NCBI GenBank assembly: GCA_964528875.1
Contig: CAZGUI010000001.1
Location: 65,789-129,788 of the forward strand
Direction of reading: 5' to 3'
DNA: 64,000 nt
Source: Bacteroides_E sp964528875
Lineage (GTDB): Bacteria; Bacteroidota; Bacteroidia; Bacteroidales; Bacteroidaceae
Made by a program: the position numbers and the translations under genes. A model generated the notes under the pieces. The model did no database searches and was not told the DNA's origin. It saw nothing but the letters and a program-made list of their open reading frames with translations. Position 1 is the stretch's first letter. Each line of letters opens with the position of its first letter. Below are positions 8,831 through 16,938 of this stretch, one piece after another.

Positions 8831-8895
8831 ATCTACACTTTTTCTGTTTATCCAATAGACTACTCTTTTGTTTCCCTAAATAAAAAATAATACAA

Positions 8896-10191
8896 ATGGG
8901 ATATTTATTTACTTCTGAATCGGTATCTGAAGGTCATCCGGATAAGGTTTCCGATCAAATTTCAGATGCTATTCTTGATGAGTTTTTAGCTTATGATGCC
9001 AATTCTAAGGTGGCTTGTGAAACATTAGTTACCACTGGACAAGTGGTTTTGGCTGGTGAAGTAACCTCTAAAGCGTATATTGATTTACAAGAAGTTACTC
9101 GTTCAGTTATTCAACGCATTGGTTACACCAAAGGTGAATATATGTTTGAAAGTAATTCGTGTGGAATATTATCAGCTATTCACGAACAGAGTGCGGATAT
9201 TAATCGTGGAGTAGATCGTGAAAATCCAATGGAGCAAGGTGCTGGTGATCAGGGGATGGTTTTTGGTTATGCCACCAATGAAAGTGCTAATTATATGCCT
9301 TTACCTCTGGATTTATCGCATCGTATATTATATGTGTTAGCAGAGATAAGAAGGGAAGGTAAAGTAATGACTTATTTACGTCCCGATGCTAAAAGTCAGG
9401 TTACTATTGAGTATTCTGATGAAGGTAAGCCGGAGCGAATTCATACCGTTGTGGTATCTACTCAACACGATGAATTCATTAAACCACTTAATAATACTAC
9501 TGAGGCTCAATTAGAGGCTGATAGGGAGATGTTAAAGGTTATACATAAGGATGTAGTTAAAATTTTAATTCCTCGTGTTGTGGCTTCTTTAGAAGGAGAT
9601 AAAAAAGTTGCTGAATTATTTAATGATCAAATTATCTTTCACGTAAATCCAACCGGTAAATTTGTTATTGGAGGTCCTCACGGAGATAGTGGATTGACCG
9701 GTAGAAAAATAATTGTGGATACTTACGGGGGTAAAGGAGCACACGGAGGAGGCGCTTTTTCAGGAAAAGATCCTAGTAAAGTAGATCGTAGTGCAGCTTA
9801 TGCCGCACGTCACATAGCTAAAAACGCTGTAGCTGCCGGTGTGGCTGATGAACTATTAGTTCAAATATCGTATGCTATTGGTGTAGCAGAACCTATCAGT
9901 GTGTATGTAGATACATACGGAAAATCGAAAGTAAATTTAAGTGATGGGGCGATAGCAGAGAAATTGAATAAGTTATTTGATCTTCGCCCTAAAGCTATAG
10001 AAGATCGATTAAAATTACGGAATCCTATTTACAGTGAAACAGCTGCTTATGGACATATGGGAAGAGATCCACGTACAGTAAAAAAATTATTCCATTCCCG
10101 TTACGAAGGTAATAAAGAGATAGAGGTAGAGTTATTTACTTGGGAAAAATTGGATTATGTTGACGCCATTAAAAAAGAATTTAATATTTAA
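8896..10191 (+). CDS. metK: S-adenosylmethionine synthetase
   Basis: Encodes 431 residues. It makes S-adenosylmethionine from methionine and ATP in the cytoplasm. Signatures are FTSESVSEGHPDK at the N-terminus (ATP binding), GAGDQGMVFGYA, and the GGGAFSGKDPSKVDRSAAY loop (phosphate and metal binding). The length is that of the longer Bacteroidetes type rather than the E. coli enzyme of about 384 residues. A SAM-II-like riboswitch precedes it, so expression probably falls when SAM is plentiful. A terminator follows at 10217. Confidence 0.98.
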   Translation: MGYLFTSESVSEGHPDKVSDQISDAILDEFLAYDANSKVACETLVTTGQVVLAGEVTSKAYIDLQEVTRSVIQRIGYTKGEYMFESNSCGILSAIHEQSADINRGVDRENPMEQGAGDQGMVFGYATNESANYMPLPLDLSHRILYVLAEIRREGKVMTYLRPDAKSQVTIEYSDEGKPERIHTVVVSTQHDEFIKPLNNTTEAQLEADREMLKVIHKDVVKILIPRVVASLEGDKKVAELFNDQIIFHVNPTGKFVIGGPHGDSGLTGRKIIVDTYGGKGAHGGGAFSGKDPSKVDRSAAYAARHIAKNAVAAGVADELLVQISYAIGVAEPISVYVDTYGKSKVNLSDGAIAEKLNKLFDLRPKAIEDRLKLRNPIYSETAAYGHMGRDPRTVKKLFHSRYEGNKEIEVELFTWEKLDYVDAIKKEFNI

Positions 10192-10216
10192 TATAATCAA
10201 TCGTACAATATAAAGT

Positions 10217-10250
10217 AAAAAGGTGGATGGGTTAGCATTCACCTTTTTTA
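10217..10250 (+). terminator. Terminator of metK
   Basis: AAAAAGGTG (10217-10225) pairs with CACCTTTTT (10240-10248), with additional ATG/CAT pairing inside and a T-run. Confidence 0.8.
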
Positions 10251-10414
10251 TTGAGTTTAATAATACATTACGTAACAGCTATTCATATAGTCAGTTAATT
10301 TTTAAAATGCTTCTTATTTTATTAGTTTAACTTGTATACTTTCTAAAAAAGGGAATAAAGGTTAAGTTTTCAAGCTTCAGTTTCATTTTTAGAGGTAAGT
10401 ATTTAAAGTTTAAT

Positions 10415-10422
10415 TAAATTTG
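10415..10422 (+). promoter_or_regulatory. -7 element upstream of the LOG-family gene
   Basis: TAAATTTG, 19 bases before the start codon, matches TAnnTTTG. It would give a short leader and would drive LOG-DUF4271-hemD. No good -33 element is visible. Confidence 0.45.
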
Positions 10423-10441
10423 GAGAGTTAAAAAAGGAATA

Positions 10442-11029
10442 ATGAACGACATCCGATCTATCTGTGTTTACAGCTCTTCCAGTCCACGAATTAGCGAGGA
10501 TTATATAATGACAGCAAAAGAGTTGGGTAAACTCTTTGTTAAGCATCAAATTGAACTTATTTATGGTGCCGGTAAGGTGGGTTTAATGGGAACAATGGCA
10601 GATGCTGTTTTAGAACAAGGAGGTAAAGTAACCGGTGTTATTCCTACTTTTATGGTGGATAGAAATTGGCATCATAATCGTTTAACTACTTTACTGGAAG
10701 TAGAGAGTATGCACGAAAGAAAACAAAAAATGGCTTCTTTAAGTGATGGAATAGTGGCTTTACCCGGAGGATGTGGTACGTTGGAGGAGTTATTGGAGAT
10801 GATAACTTGGAAGCAGTTGGGGCTGTATGTAAATCCTATTGTTATTGTGAATACCAATGGTTTTTATAATCCATTAATTGAAATGTTGCATAAGGCAATA
10901 GATGAGAAATTTATGCGTTCCAATCATAAAAACCTTTGGCAGGTAGCCAATGAGGCAGCTGAAGTGATTGACTTATTATCCACTACTCCATTGTGGAATT
11001 CTTCAACCGATAAGTTTGGTAAAGAATGA
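10442..11029 (+). CDS. LOG-family (TIGR00730) nucleotide phosphoribohydrolase-like protein
   Basis: Encodes 195 residues. The hallmark PGGCGTLEE motif (about residues 103-111) and the YGAGKVGLMG loop (about 41-50) identify the LOG/lysine-decarboxylase-like fold. Members hydrolyse cytokinin or purine nucleoside monophosphates, releasing the base and ribose 5-phosphate; bacterial members are often mis-annotated as lysine decarboxylase. It overlaps the next gene by 4 bases (ATGA), so translation is probably coupled. Confidence 0.9.
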   Translation: MNDIRSICVYSSSSPRISEDYIMTAKELGKLFVKHQIELIYGAGKVGLMGTMADAVLEQGGKVTGVIPTFMVDRNWHHNRLTTLLEVESMHERKQKMASLSDGIVALPGGCGTLEELLEMITWKQLGLYVNPIVIVNTNGFYNPLIEMLHKAIDEKFMRSNHKNLWQVANEAAEVIDLLSTTPLWNSSTDKFGKE

Positions 11030-11835
11030 TAATAAACGACTCTATAGGAATTGAATCAGATGGTTTGAGTTTTAATGTCATCAACAATGAACAGGTAATA
11101 GTTGAAGATAGCTTAAAATCAGCGATAGAAACGGTGGAAAATTCTTTTGTCGAAAGGATAAAATACAATCCAAGAACCGATGATGGATTTGCATTTATCA
11201 TGTTGTTATGCTTTCTTTTTTCTTCATTAATTATTCGTTCAAACAGAAAATATCTTGTACAAAGAATAAAAGACTTTTTTTATAATAAAGAGAGAGGTAG
11301 TCTTTTTTCAGAAGGATATACTTCAAAATTTGGTGTTCTAGTTTATTTTTATGTACAGACTTCGTTGTTGTTAGGATTATTCTTTGTTAATTTTTTTTGT
11401 GACTTACATATTCAATATATTACGCATAAAAATTCATTTTTGATACTGGGTATTTATACCTTGATTGTCGGTTTATACTTTTGTATAAAACAGTTGGTTT
11501 ATCGTTTCATTGGTGTTGTATTTTCGGAATACAAACCTTATAGTATGTGGATTCAATCCTATAATACTATTATTTTATTCTCTAGTATTGTACTTTTTCC
11601 CTTTTTGCTCTTTATTGTTTATTTCGATTTAGATTTCAAATCTGTTTTTATATTAGGGATAGTATTGTTATCATTCTTTAAAATACTACTGTTTTATAAA
11701 TGGATTAATCTTTTTTTAATTAATAAATATGATTTAGTACGTTTATTTTTGTATTTTTGTGCACTTGAAATTTTACCTTGTTTAGTAATCTATCAAATTT
11801 TAATTCAAGTTAATAATCATATTGTAAAACTTTAG
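11026..11835 (+). CDS. DUF4271 membrane protein
   Basis: Encodes 269 residues. A soluble N-terminus (about 1-50) is followed by about six strongly hydrophobic segments starting at AFIMLLCFLFSSLII, so it is an inner-membrane protein. The pattern and its place just before hemD match the DUF4271 family of Bacteroidetes. The function is unknown. It overlaps the LOG gene by 4 bases and lies 4 bases before hemD. Confidence 0.75.
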   Translation: MIINDSIGIESDGLSFNVINNEQVIVEDSLKSAIETVENSFVERIKYNPRTDDGFAFIMLLCFLFSSLIIRSNRKYLVQRIKDFFYNKERGSLFSEGYTSKFGVLVYFYVQTSLLLGLFFVNFFCDLHIQYITHKNSFLILGIYTLIVGLYFCIKQLVYRFIGVVFSEYKPYSMWIQSYNTIILFSSIVLFPFLLFIVYFDLDFKSVFILGIVLLSFFKILLFYKWINLFLINKYDLVRLFLYFCALEILPCLVIYQILIQVNNHIVKL

Positions 11836-11839
11836 GGCC

Positions 11840-12592
11840 TTGAGTATAAAAAAAGTATTAGTATCGCAGCCTAAACCCTCTTCTTCGAAGTCGCCGTACT
11901 ATACAATTGCTGAAAAGTACGGTATAGTAATAGATTTTAAACCACTTATTAAAGTTGAAAGTTTATCAGCTAAGGAGTTTAGACAACAAAAAATATCTAT
12001 TTTAGATCATACAGCAGTTATTTTTACTTCTCGACACGCAATTGATCATTTCTTTAATTTATGTAATGAATTGCGTTTAGAAGTACCCGATACAATGAAG
12101 TATTTTTGTGTATCGGAGATCGTTGCTTTGTATATTCAAAAATATGTACAGTATAGAAAAAGAAAAATATTCTTTGGTAATACGGGTAAAATTGACGGAT
12201 TAATTCCTCATATATTAAAGCATAAAAAAGAGCAATTTATGGTTCCTTTATCTGATGTTCATACACACGATTTAAAGAATTTATTGGGTGAAAATAACAT
12301 TAATCTTACAGAAGCGGTAATGTATCGTACTGTAAGTAATAAGCTATCAGATAAGTTCGATTATGATATGATAATCTTATTCAGTCCTTCAGGAGTAGAT
12401 TCATTAAAAATGAATTTTCCTGATTTTGAACAAGAAAATATTAAAATTGGAACTTTAGGTAATAGTACAGCTAAAGCTGTTGAAGATGCCGGATTACGAT
12501 TAGACTTCAGAGCACCTACACCTGAGTGTCCATCGATTACGGGAGCGCTGGAAAACTTTTTAAAGACAGCAGGGAATAATCATTCCAAATAA
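11840..12592 (+). CDS. hemD: Uroporphyrinogen-III synthase
   Basis: Encodes 250 residues. It cyclises hydroxymethylbilane to uroporphyrinogen III in tetrapyrrole synthesis. Family features are KKVLVSQPKP at the start, FTSRHAIDHFF, the AVMYRTV segment between the two lobes, and FSPSGVDSL. The start codon is TTG; no in-frame ATG fits between the DUF4271 stop 4 bases upstream and the conserved SQPKP. It is co-transcribed with LOG and DUF4271 and ends in a hairpin. Confidence 0.88.
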   Translation: MSIKKVLVSQPKPSSSKSPYYTIAEKYGIVIDFKPLIKVESLSAKEFRQQKISILDHTAVIFTSRHAIDHFFNLCNELRLEVPDTMKYFCVSEIVALYIQKYVQYRKRKIFFGNTGKIDGLIPHILKHKKEQFMVPLSDVHTHDLKNLLGENNINLTEAVMYRTVSNKLSDKFDYDMIILFSPSGVDSLKMNFPDFEQENIKIGTLGNSTAKAVEDAGLRLDFRAPTPECPSITGALENFLKTAGNNHSK

Positions 12593-12611
12593 AATAATAT
12601 CTTAATATAGT

Positions 12612-12661
12612 AAATTGATGCTTAGGAAGTAGTATATTTATACTTCATTAAGCATCAATTT
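12612..12661 (+). terminator. Long hairpin between hemD and rnpA
   Basis: Arms AAATTGATGCTTA and TAAGCATCAATTT, with further AAGTA/TACTT pairing inside, followed by TTTATTT. It probably ends the hemD transcript. It lies only 13 bases before rnpA, so it may also attenuate read-through into rnpA. Confidence 0.7.
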
Positions 12662-12673
12662 TTATTTCAGCCT

Positions 12674-13057
12674 ATGAGTGATTTTCGATTGAGTAAATGC
12701 GATAGAATATCAAAAAAGAAGACGATAGAAACACTTTTTGAAGGAGGAGCTAAATCTATTTGCATTTATCCCATACGTATGGTTTATGCTGATTCAGAAG
12801 ATTCCTCTCCTATTTCTATATTAGTAACTGTACCTAAAAGGAAAATAAAAAAAGCAGTTGATAGAAATAAAATAAAGCGTCAGATACGGGAGGCTTATAG
12901 AACACAGAAAAATGAGTTACTGGAAATTCTTACTAATAATAATCATAAATTAATTATAGGTTTTATTTATGTTGGATCGCACGTATATTCTTCTTCAGTA
13001 ATTCATGAACATATTCATTCTTTATTGACTTATTTGGTAGAAAAACAAAGGCAATGA
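12674..13057 (+). CDS. rnpA: Ribonuclease P protein component
   Basis: Encodes 127 residues. It is the protein subunit that helps the RNase P RNA mature tRNA 5' ends. The key RNA-binding motif is DRNKIKRQIREAY (about residues 55-67), and the early KKTIETLFEGG fits the family. It overlaps yidD by 4 bases, a widely conserved pair. The usual rpmH is not upstream; hemD is. Confidence 0.95.
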   Translation: MSDFRLSKCDRISKKKTIETLFEGGAKSICIYPIRMVYADSEDSSPISILVTVPKRKIKKAVDRNKIKRQIREAYRTQKNELLEILTNNNHKLIIGFIYVGSHVYSSSVIHEHIHSLLTYLVEKQRQ

Positions 13058-13275
13058 AAAAAATTATTTCATCCATATTATTACTACCTATTTATTTTTA
13101 TCGAGCCGTAATTTCCCCTCTTTTTCCTCCATCTTGTCGGTTTACACCCACATGCTCTCAATATGCCATTGATGCGATAAAGAAAAAAGGACCCTTAAAA
13201 GGACTTTATTTAGCTATACGTAGAATTTTAAGGTGTCATCCTTGGGGAGGCTCCGGATACGATCCTGTAGAATGA
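13054..13275 (+). CDS. yidD: Membrane protein insertion efficiency factor YidD
   Basis: Encodes 73 residues. It holds the family signature PSCRFTPTCSQYAIDAI and the C-terminal CHPWGGSGYDPV. YidD is a small membrane-associated protein that aids YidC-dependent insertion of inner-membrane proteins. It overlaps rnpA by 4 bases and the TatD-like gene by 4 bases. Confidence 0.95.
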   Translation: MKKIISSILLLPIYFYRAVISPLFPPSCRFTPTCSQYAIDAIKKKGPLKGLYLAIRRILRCHPWGGSGYDPVE

Positions 13276-13898
13276 ATATTTTAGATATACATACTCATAC
13301 ACAGCCTGATTCAGCTTACGGATACGAGGTAATTCAAAACTGTTTTCATAATAACTTTCACCCGAGAGATGGGGAATATTATTCATTGGGTATACATCCA
13401 TGGTATATAAATGAAACGATTGATATTGATAAATTATATAACCTAAGTAAACACAATCAGGTATTAGCCATTGGAGAAACAGGTTTAGATAAGTATTCTC
13501 GGGTTTCGCTTGATATACAAGAAGAGTGGTTTAAACGTCAGATTGTGTTAAGTGAAGAGTTGGAAAAACCATTGATTATTCATGGTGTTAAAGTTGAACA
13601 ACAGTTGTTGAAAATTAAGAAAGACTTAAAACCTAAACAACCCTGGATACTGCATGGATTTAGAGGAGGAAAACAACAAGCTGAAAGATATATTCAACAT
13701 GGTTTTTATATTTCTATTGGTCTGAAATATAATGAAACGTGTTTTGAAGCAATACCCTTAGAACGTTTGTTTCTTGAAACAGATGATGTTATTGCTAACA
13801 TTACCAACTTATATAAAGAAATAGCTCCCTTTTATTTTGCAGATGAATTTTCATTGATGAATAAGATAAAAAGTAACATCTATTTGGTTTTTAGCTAA
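13272..13898 (+). CDS. TatD-family metal-dependent hydrolase
   Basis: Starting at the ATG that overlaps the yidD stop gives 208 residues beginning MNILDIHTH, where the H-x-H metal site sits at residues 7-9. An upstream in-frame start inside yidD would only add a yidD-encoded tail and is rejected. Also present are GETGLDKYS, LIIHGVK and the final LETDD, which complete the TatD site in shortened form; typical TatD nucleases have about 255 residues. Likely a cytoplasmic DNase or related phosphoesterase. Confidence 0.8.
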   Translation: MNILDIHTHTQPDSAYGYEVIQNCFHNNFHPRDGEYYSLGIHPWYINETIDIDKLYNLSKHNQVLAIGETGLDKYSRVSLDIQEEWFKRQIVLSEELEKPLIIHGVKVEQQLLKIKKDLKPKQPWILHGFRGGKQQAERYIQHGFYISIGLKYNETCFEAIPLERLFLETDDVIANITNLYKEIAPFYFADEFSLMNKIKSNIYLVFS

Positions 13899-13902
13899 AG
13901 AG

Positions 13903-13933
13903 TTGTGTGTTAGAATAAAGAGTCGTATTTTTG
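13903..13933 (+). promoter_or_regulatory. tyrS promoter
   Basis: -33 TTG at 13903-13905 and -7 TATTTTTG at 13926-13933 with 20 bases between them, the ideal Bacteroidetes layout. It gives a leader of roughly 45 bases. Confidence 0.7.
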
Positions 13934-13983
13934 TTTCCCAAGTTCAGAATATATAACATATAAATAATATAAAAATTAAATCG

Positions 13984-15270
13984 ATGAATTTTGTAGAGGA
14001 ATTAAAATGGCGAGGTATGGTACACGATATTATGCCTGGAACGGAAGAATTATTAGAAAAAGAACACGTTACAGCTTATTTGGGTATCGATCCTACTGCC
14101 GATTCATTACACATTGGACACTTAGTTGGAGTTATGATGTTAAGACATTTACAACAATGTGGACATAAACCTTTAGCTTTAATTGGTGGAGCAACAGGTA
14201 TGATTGGTGATCCTTCAGGTAAATCATTAGAAAGAAATCTATTGGACGATGAAACACTAAGACATAACCAAGCTTGTATTAAAAAGCAATTAGCTAAATT
14301 TTTAGATTTTGAATCTGACGTTCCAAATCGTGCTGAATTAGTTAATAACTACGATTGGTTACAAAAAATTTCTTTTTTAGATTTTGCTCGTGATGTAGGT
14401 AAATATATTACTGTGAACTACATGATGGCAAAAGATTCTGTAAAAAAGAGATTAACAGGTGAAGCTCGCGATGGTTTATCTTTTACTGAATTTACTTATC
14501 AATTATTACAAGCATACGATTATCTATATTTGAATCAAACAAAAGGGTGTAAACTTCAAATGGGTGGTTCAGATCAATGGGGTAACATTACTACAGGGGC
14601 TGAATTGGTGCGTCGTGCAAAAGGAGAAGAGGTTTTTGGATTGACTTGTCCTTTGATAACTAAAGCTGATGGAGGTAAGTTTGGAAAAACAGAATCGGGA
14701 AATATTTGGTTAGATGCCCGTTATACATCTCCTTACAAATTCTATCAATTTTGGCTTAATGTAAGTGATGCTGATGCAGATAGATATATAAAAATATTTA
14801 CTTCTATCAATCAAGAAGAGGTAAATGCATTGATTGAAGAACATAGTAAAGCACCTCATTTGCGTTTATTACAAAAACGATTAGCAAAAGAAATAACCGT
14901 TATGGTTCATTCTGAAGAAGATTATAATGCAGCTGTAAAAGCTTCAAATATTTTATTTGGAAATTCCACTTCTGAGGATTTGAAATCTTTAGATGAAGAT
15001 ACTTTCTTGGCTGTTTTCGAAGGTGTACCACAATTTGAAATTGAAAAATCGGACTTAGGAAATAAAGCTGTAGATCTTTTTGTTGAGATGGCTAAAGTGT
15101 TTCCTTCCAAAGGTGAAATGAGAAAATTAGTACAAGGTGGTGGAGTTTCTTTGAATAAAGAAAAACTTGACTCATTTGAGTATGAAGTAACTGAAAAAGA
15201 TTTACTAAATGGTAAATATTTATTGGTTCAAAGAGGTAAAAAGAACTATTATATAGTTTTAGTGAAATAA
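13984..15270 (+). CDS. tyrS: Tyrosyl-tRNA synthetase
   Basis: Encodes 428 residues, the usual class I TyrS length. The HIGH motif appears as HIGHLVG (about residues 42-48), and the KMSKS loop as KFGKT (about 231-235). QMGGSDQWGNI is the tyrosine-binding motif. The C-terminal 60 residues form the S4-like RNA-binding domain (RKLVQGGGVSLNKEK). It charges tRNA-Tyr. A tRNA-Gln gene with its own promoter follows. Confidence 0.98.
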   Translation: MNFVEELKWRGMVHDIMPGTEELLEKEHVTAYLGIDPTADSLHIGHLVGVMMLRHLQQCGHKPLALIGGATGMIGDPSGKSLERNLLDDETLRHNQACIKKQLAKFLDFESDVPNRAELVNNYDWLQKISFLDFARDVGKYITVNYMMAKDSVKKRLTGEARDGLSFTEFTYQLLQAYDYLYLNQTKGCKLQMGGSDQWGNITTGAELVRRAKGEEVFGLTCPLITKADGGKFGKTESGNIWLDARYTSPYKFYQFWLNVSDADADRYIKIFTSINQEEVNALIEEHSKAPHLRLLQKRLAKEITVMVHSEEDYNAAVKASNILFGNSTSEDLKSLDEDTFLAVFEGVPQFEIEKSDLGNKAVDLFVEMAKVFPSKGEMRKLVQGGGVSLNKEKLDSFEYEVTEKDLLNGKYLLVQRGKKNYYIVLVK

Positions 15271-15281
15271 ATATAGATTTA

Positions 15282-15313
15282 TTTGGAACTTATAAAGTAA
15301 CTCTTTAACTTTG
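15282..15313 (+). promoter_or_regulatory. tRNA-Gln promoter
   Basis: -33 TTTG at 15282-15285 and -7 TAACTTTG at 15306-15313, spacing 20. It is one of the best matches to the Bacteroidetes consensus in the window. Confidence 0.75.
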
Positions 15314-15344
15314 CATCGCTTTTTAATTGAAAGCATATAATGAT

Positions 15345-15415
15345 TGTCCTATGGTGTAATGGCAGCACAACAGGTTTTGGTTCTGTTTGTCTAGGTTCGA
15401 ATCCTGGTAGGACAA
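15345..15415 (+). tRNA. tRNA-Gln (UUG anticodon)
   Basis: A full cloverleaf can be folded: acceptor TGTCCTA/TAGGACA, a D-arm with GGTGTAATGGCAGC, anticodon stem ACAGG/TCTGT with loop TTTTGGT (anticodon TTG), and a T-arm with GGTTCGAATCC. CCA is not encoded. Confidence 0.96.
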
Positions 15416-15424
15416 CGTAAAGTA

Positions 15425-15455
15425 AAAGCCCTTGATTATTCAAGGGCTTTTTTTA
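15425..15455 (+). terminator. Terminator of tRNA-Gln
   Basis: AAAGCCCTTG and CAAGGGCTTT around a 6-base loop, then a T-run. Confidence 0.9.
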
Positions 15456-15544
15456 TTAGAGGAAAATGAGATAAATCTTTTGATATCGGGTGACTTTTAT
15501 TCGATTAGATACCCCCTAGTTATAATCTGATTCTAATCCATTGA

Positions 15545-15580
15545 AATGTATAAAATCGTTTACAGGCGATTCTATACATT
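15545..15580. terminator. Inverted repeat 3' of the zinc-ribbon gene
   Basis: Arms AATGTATA-A-AATCG and CGATT-C-TATACATT with one mismatch and an 8-base loop, 8 bases past the stop of the minus-strand gene. There is no clear U-run on the minus strand, so it is a likely but atypical terminator. Confidence 0.5.
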
Positions 15581-15588
15581 TTGAATGC

Positions 15589-16665
15589 TTATTTAATACT
15601 TTCACCACAATTAATACAAAAAGGCAAGTGTGCATAGTTATTTTGATTGCAGTGGCTACATTTCTTTATGAGTTGCATTCCACAATGACGACAAAAGTTA
15701 CTTGCAACAACGGCTTTTACAATTTTATTATCTGTATTATAGGTTTCCCATGGCTGTAGTAAAAAGTCTTTTCCACACGAAGGACAAATATGATTGTTGA
15801 AAGCTTTCTCAGCACGTTCTCCCTCTAAGCGATTGGCACGTTCTTCAGTTGATGCTTTCAATTCTATCGCTTTTCGTTCTTGGTAGGCACGGAAATGTTT
15901 AATGGCGTAATATCCCAATCCTAAAGTAACGATAAGTCCCACTGTGTAACGAACATATCCTCCGTAACTAGGTAAATAGGGTACTAATCCTACAAAAAAC
16001 ACATAAACGGAAAATAGAGAGAATCCCATATATAAGGGGCTGAACTTATGATTTCTTCTACGTAAAAAGAAGAAAATACCTAAAGCTAAGATAGGACCGG
16101 CAAAAAGTAGACGGATAAGAAAAACTTTTAAGTTGTAATTTTCGTAGGCTTTATAATAGATTTTATCTACTCTTTTTGATTCTTCATTATCTTTTTCCCA
16201 TACCTGATCTAGCTTAGTAAAAAGAGGATTTTTTAAGGTTTGTATACTATCTTGTTGTGTTTGCCAACTTAAAACCACCTCTTTATAATGATCTATTTTA
16301 GCTATACGTTGCATCACTTCGGGGTCTTGGTCTGCTTTACCCAAGGTACTACGTGTTTTAATCCAATTGTCAAACGATTCTTGTTCCGCATCCTTATTGC
16401 GTACAGCCACATCAATCATTTGTTTGATATTAGCCATAGATTCATTTAATACACCTAGTTGACGGTTAATATCATCACGTTGACTTTCAAATTCTTTTTG
16501 TAAGATTGTATCTTCAAAGTCAGCTCTTCTAGGATAAGCCACAGTCCCATCTAAATCGTCAATAACAATAGAAGATAGTGCTATAAGAAATCCGGCCAAT
16601 ACAATCGTTATTATCCAATTAACTACACGTTTAATGCGTATAAATTTTTTATCATTAATATCCAT
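15589..16665 (-). CDS. Membrane protein with double zinc ribbon
   Basis: Encodes 358 residues. Segments in order: one membrane helix (about 14-34); a charged, Gln/Glu-rich helical stretch likely to be coiled coil (about 50-170); three more membrane helices (about 177-257); a basic/acidic helix; and a C-terminal zinc-binding part with CPSC, CRHC, CSHC and CINC pairs (about 293-356), forming two ribbons. I do not recognise a named family. The coiled coil probably faces the periplasm and the ribbons the cytoplasm. The gene is monocistronic. Confidence 0.7.
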   Translation of the reverse strand: MDINDKKFIRIKRVVNWIITIVLAGFLIALSSIVIDDLDGTVAYPRRADFEDTILQKEFESQRDDINRQLGVLNESMANIKQMIDVAVRNKDAEQESFDNWIKTRSTLGKADQDPEVMQRIAKIDHYKEVVLSWQTQQDSIQTLKNPLFTKLDQVWEKDNEESKRVDKIYYKAYENYNLKVFLIRLLFAGPILALGIFFFLRRRNHKFSPLYMGFSLFSVYVFFVGLVPYLPSYGGYVRYTVGLIVTLGLGYYAIKHFRAYQERKAIELKASTEERANRLEGERAEKAFNNHICPSCGKDFLLQPWETYNTDNKIVKAVVASNFCRHCGMQLIKKCSHCNQNNYAHLPFCINCGESIK

Positions 16666-16829
16666 AAATACTATTTATAAGGTTATTTAATAGTTAGATA
16701 AATATAAAGATAATCTTTTAATGTAAAGAAAAGAGATAAATAAAGGAATTAATGTGTTATCATAAAAATAGATACATTTTAAAACTGAATCAATTAAGTG
16801 TATGATAAATGAATATGACTGTAAAAAAT

Positions 16830-16874
16830 CTATTTTTCTAATATAATTATTAACTTAATTATATTAGAAAATAG
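16830..16874. repeat. AT-rich long palindrome upstream of the PUL regulator
   Basis: Left arm 16830-16848 (begins CTATTTTTCTAATATAATT) and right arm 16857-16874 (AATTATATTAGAAAATAG) pair over 18 bases with one bulge and an 8-base loop. It lies between the divergent zinc-ribbon gene and the regulator gene. It could be an operator, a cruciform or a stop for antisense read-through. Confidence 0.6.
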
Positions 16875-16938
16875 CTTGTTTTTATTAATTTAGAGTAATA
16901 TAGATTATTGATTATCAATACTTACCAAAACACAAGAA

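Noticed and set aside
13233..13271. Upstream start for the TatD-like gene
   Set aside because: The extra residues are the yidD end read in another frame; the ATG at 13272 directly precedes the metal-binding D-I-H-T-H motif.
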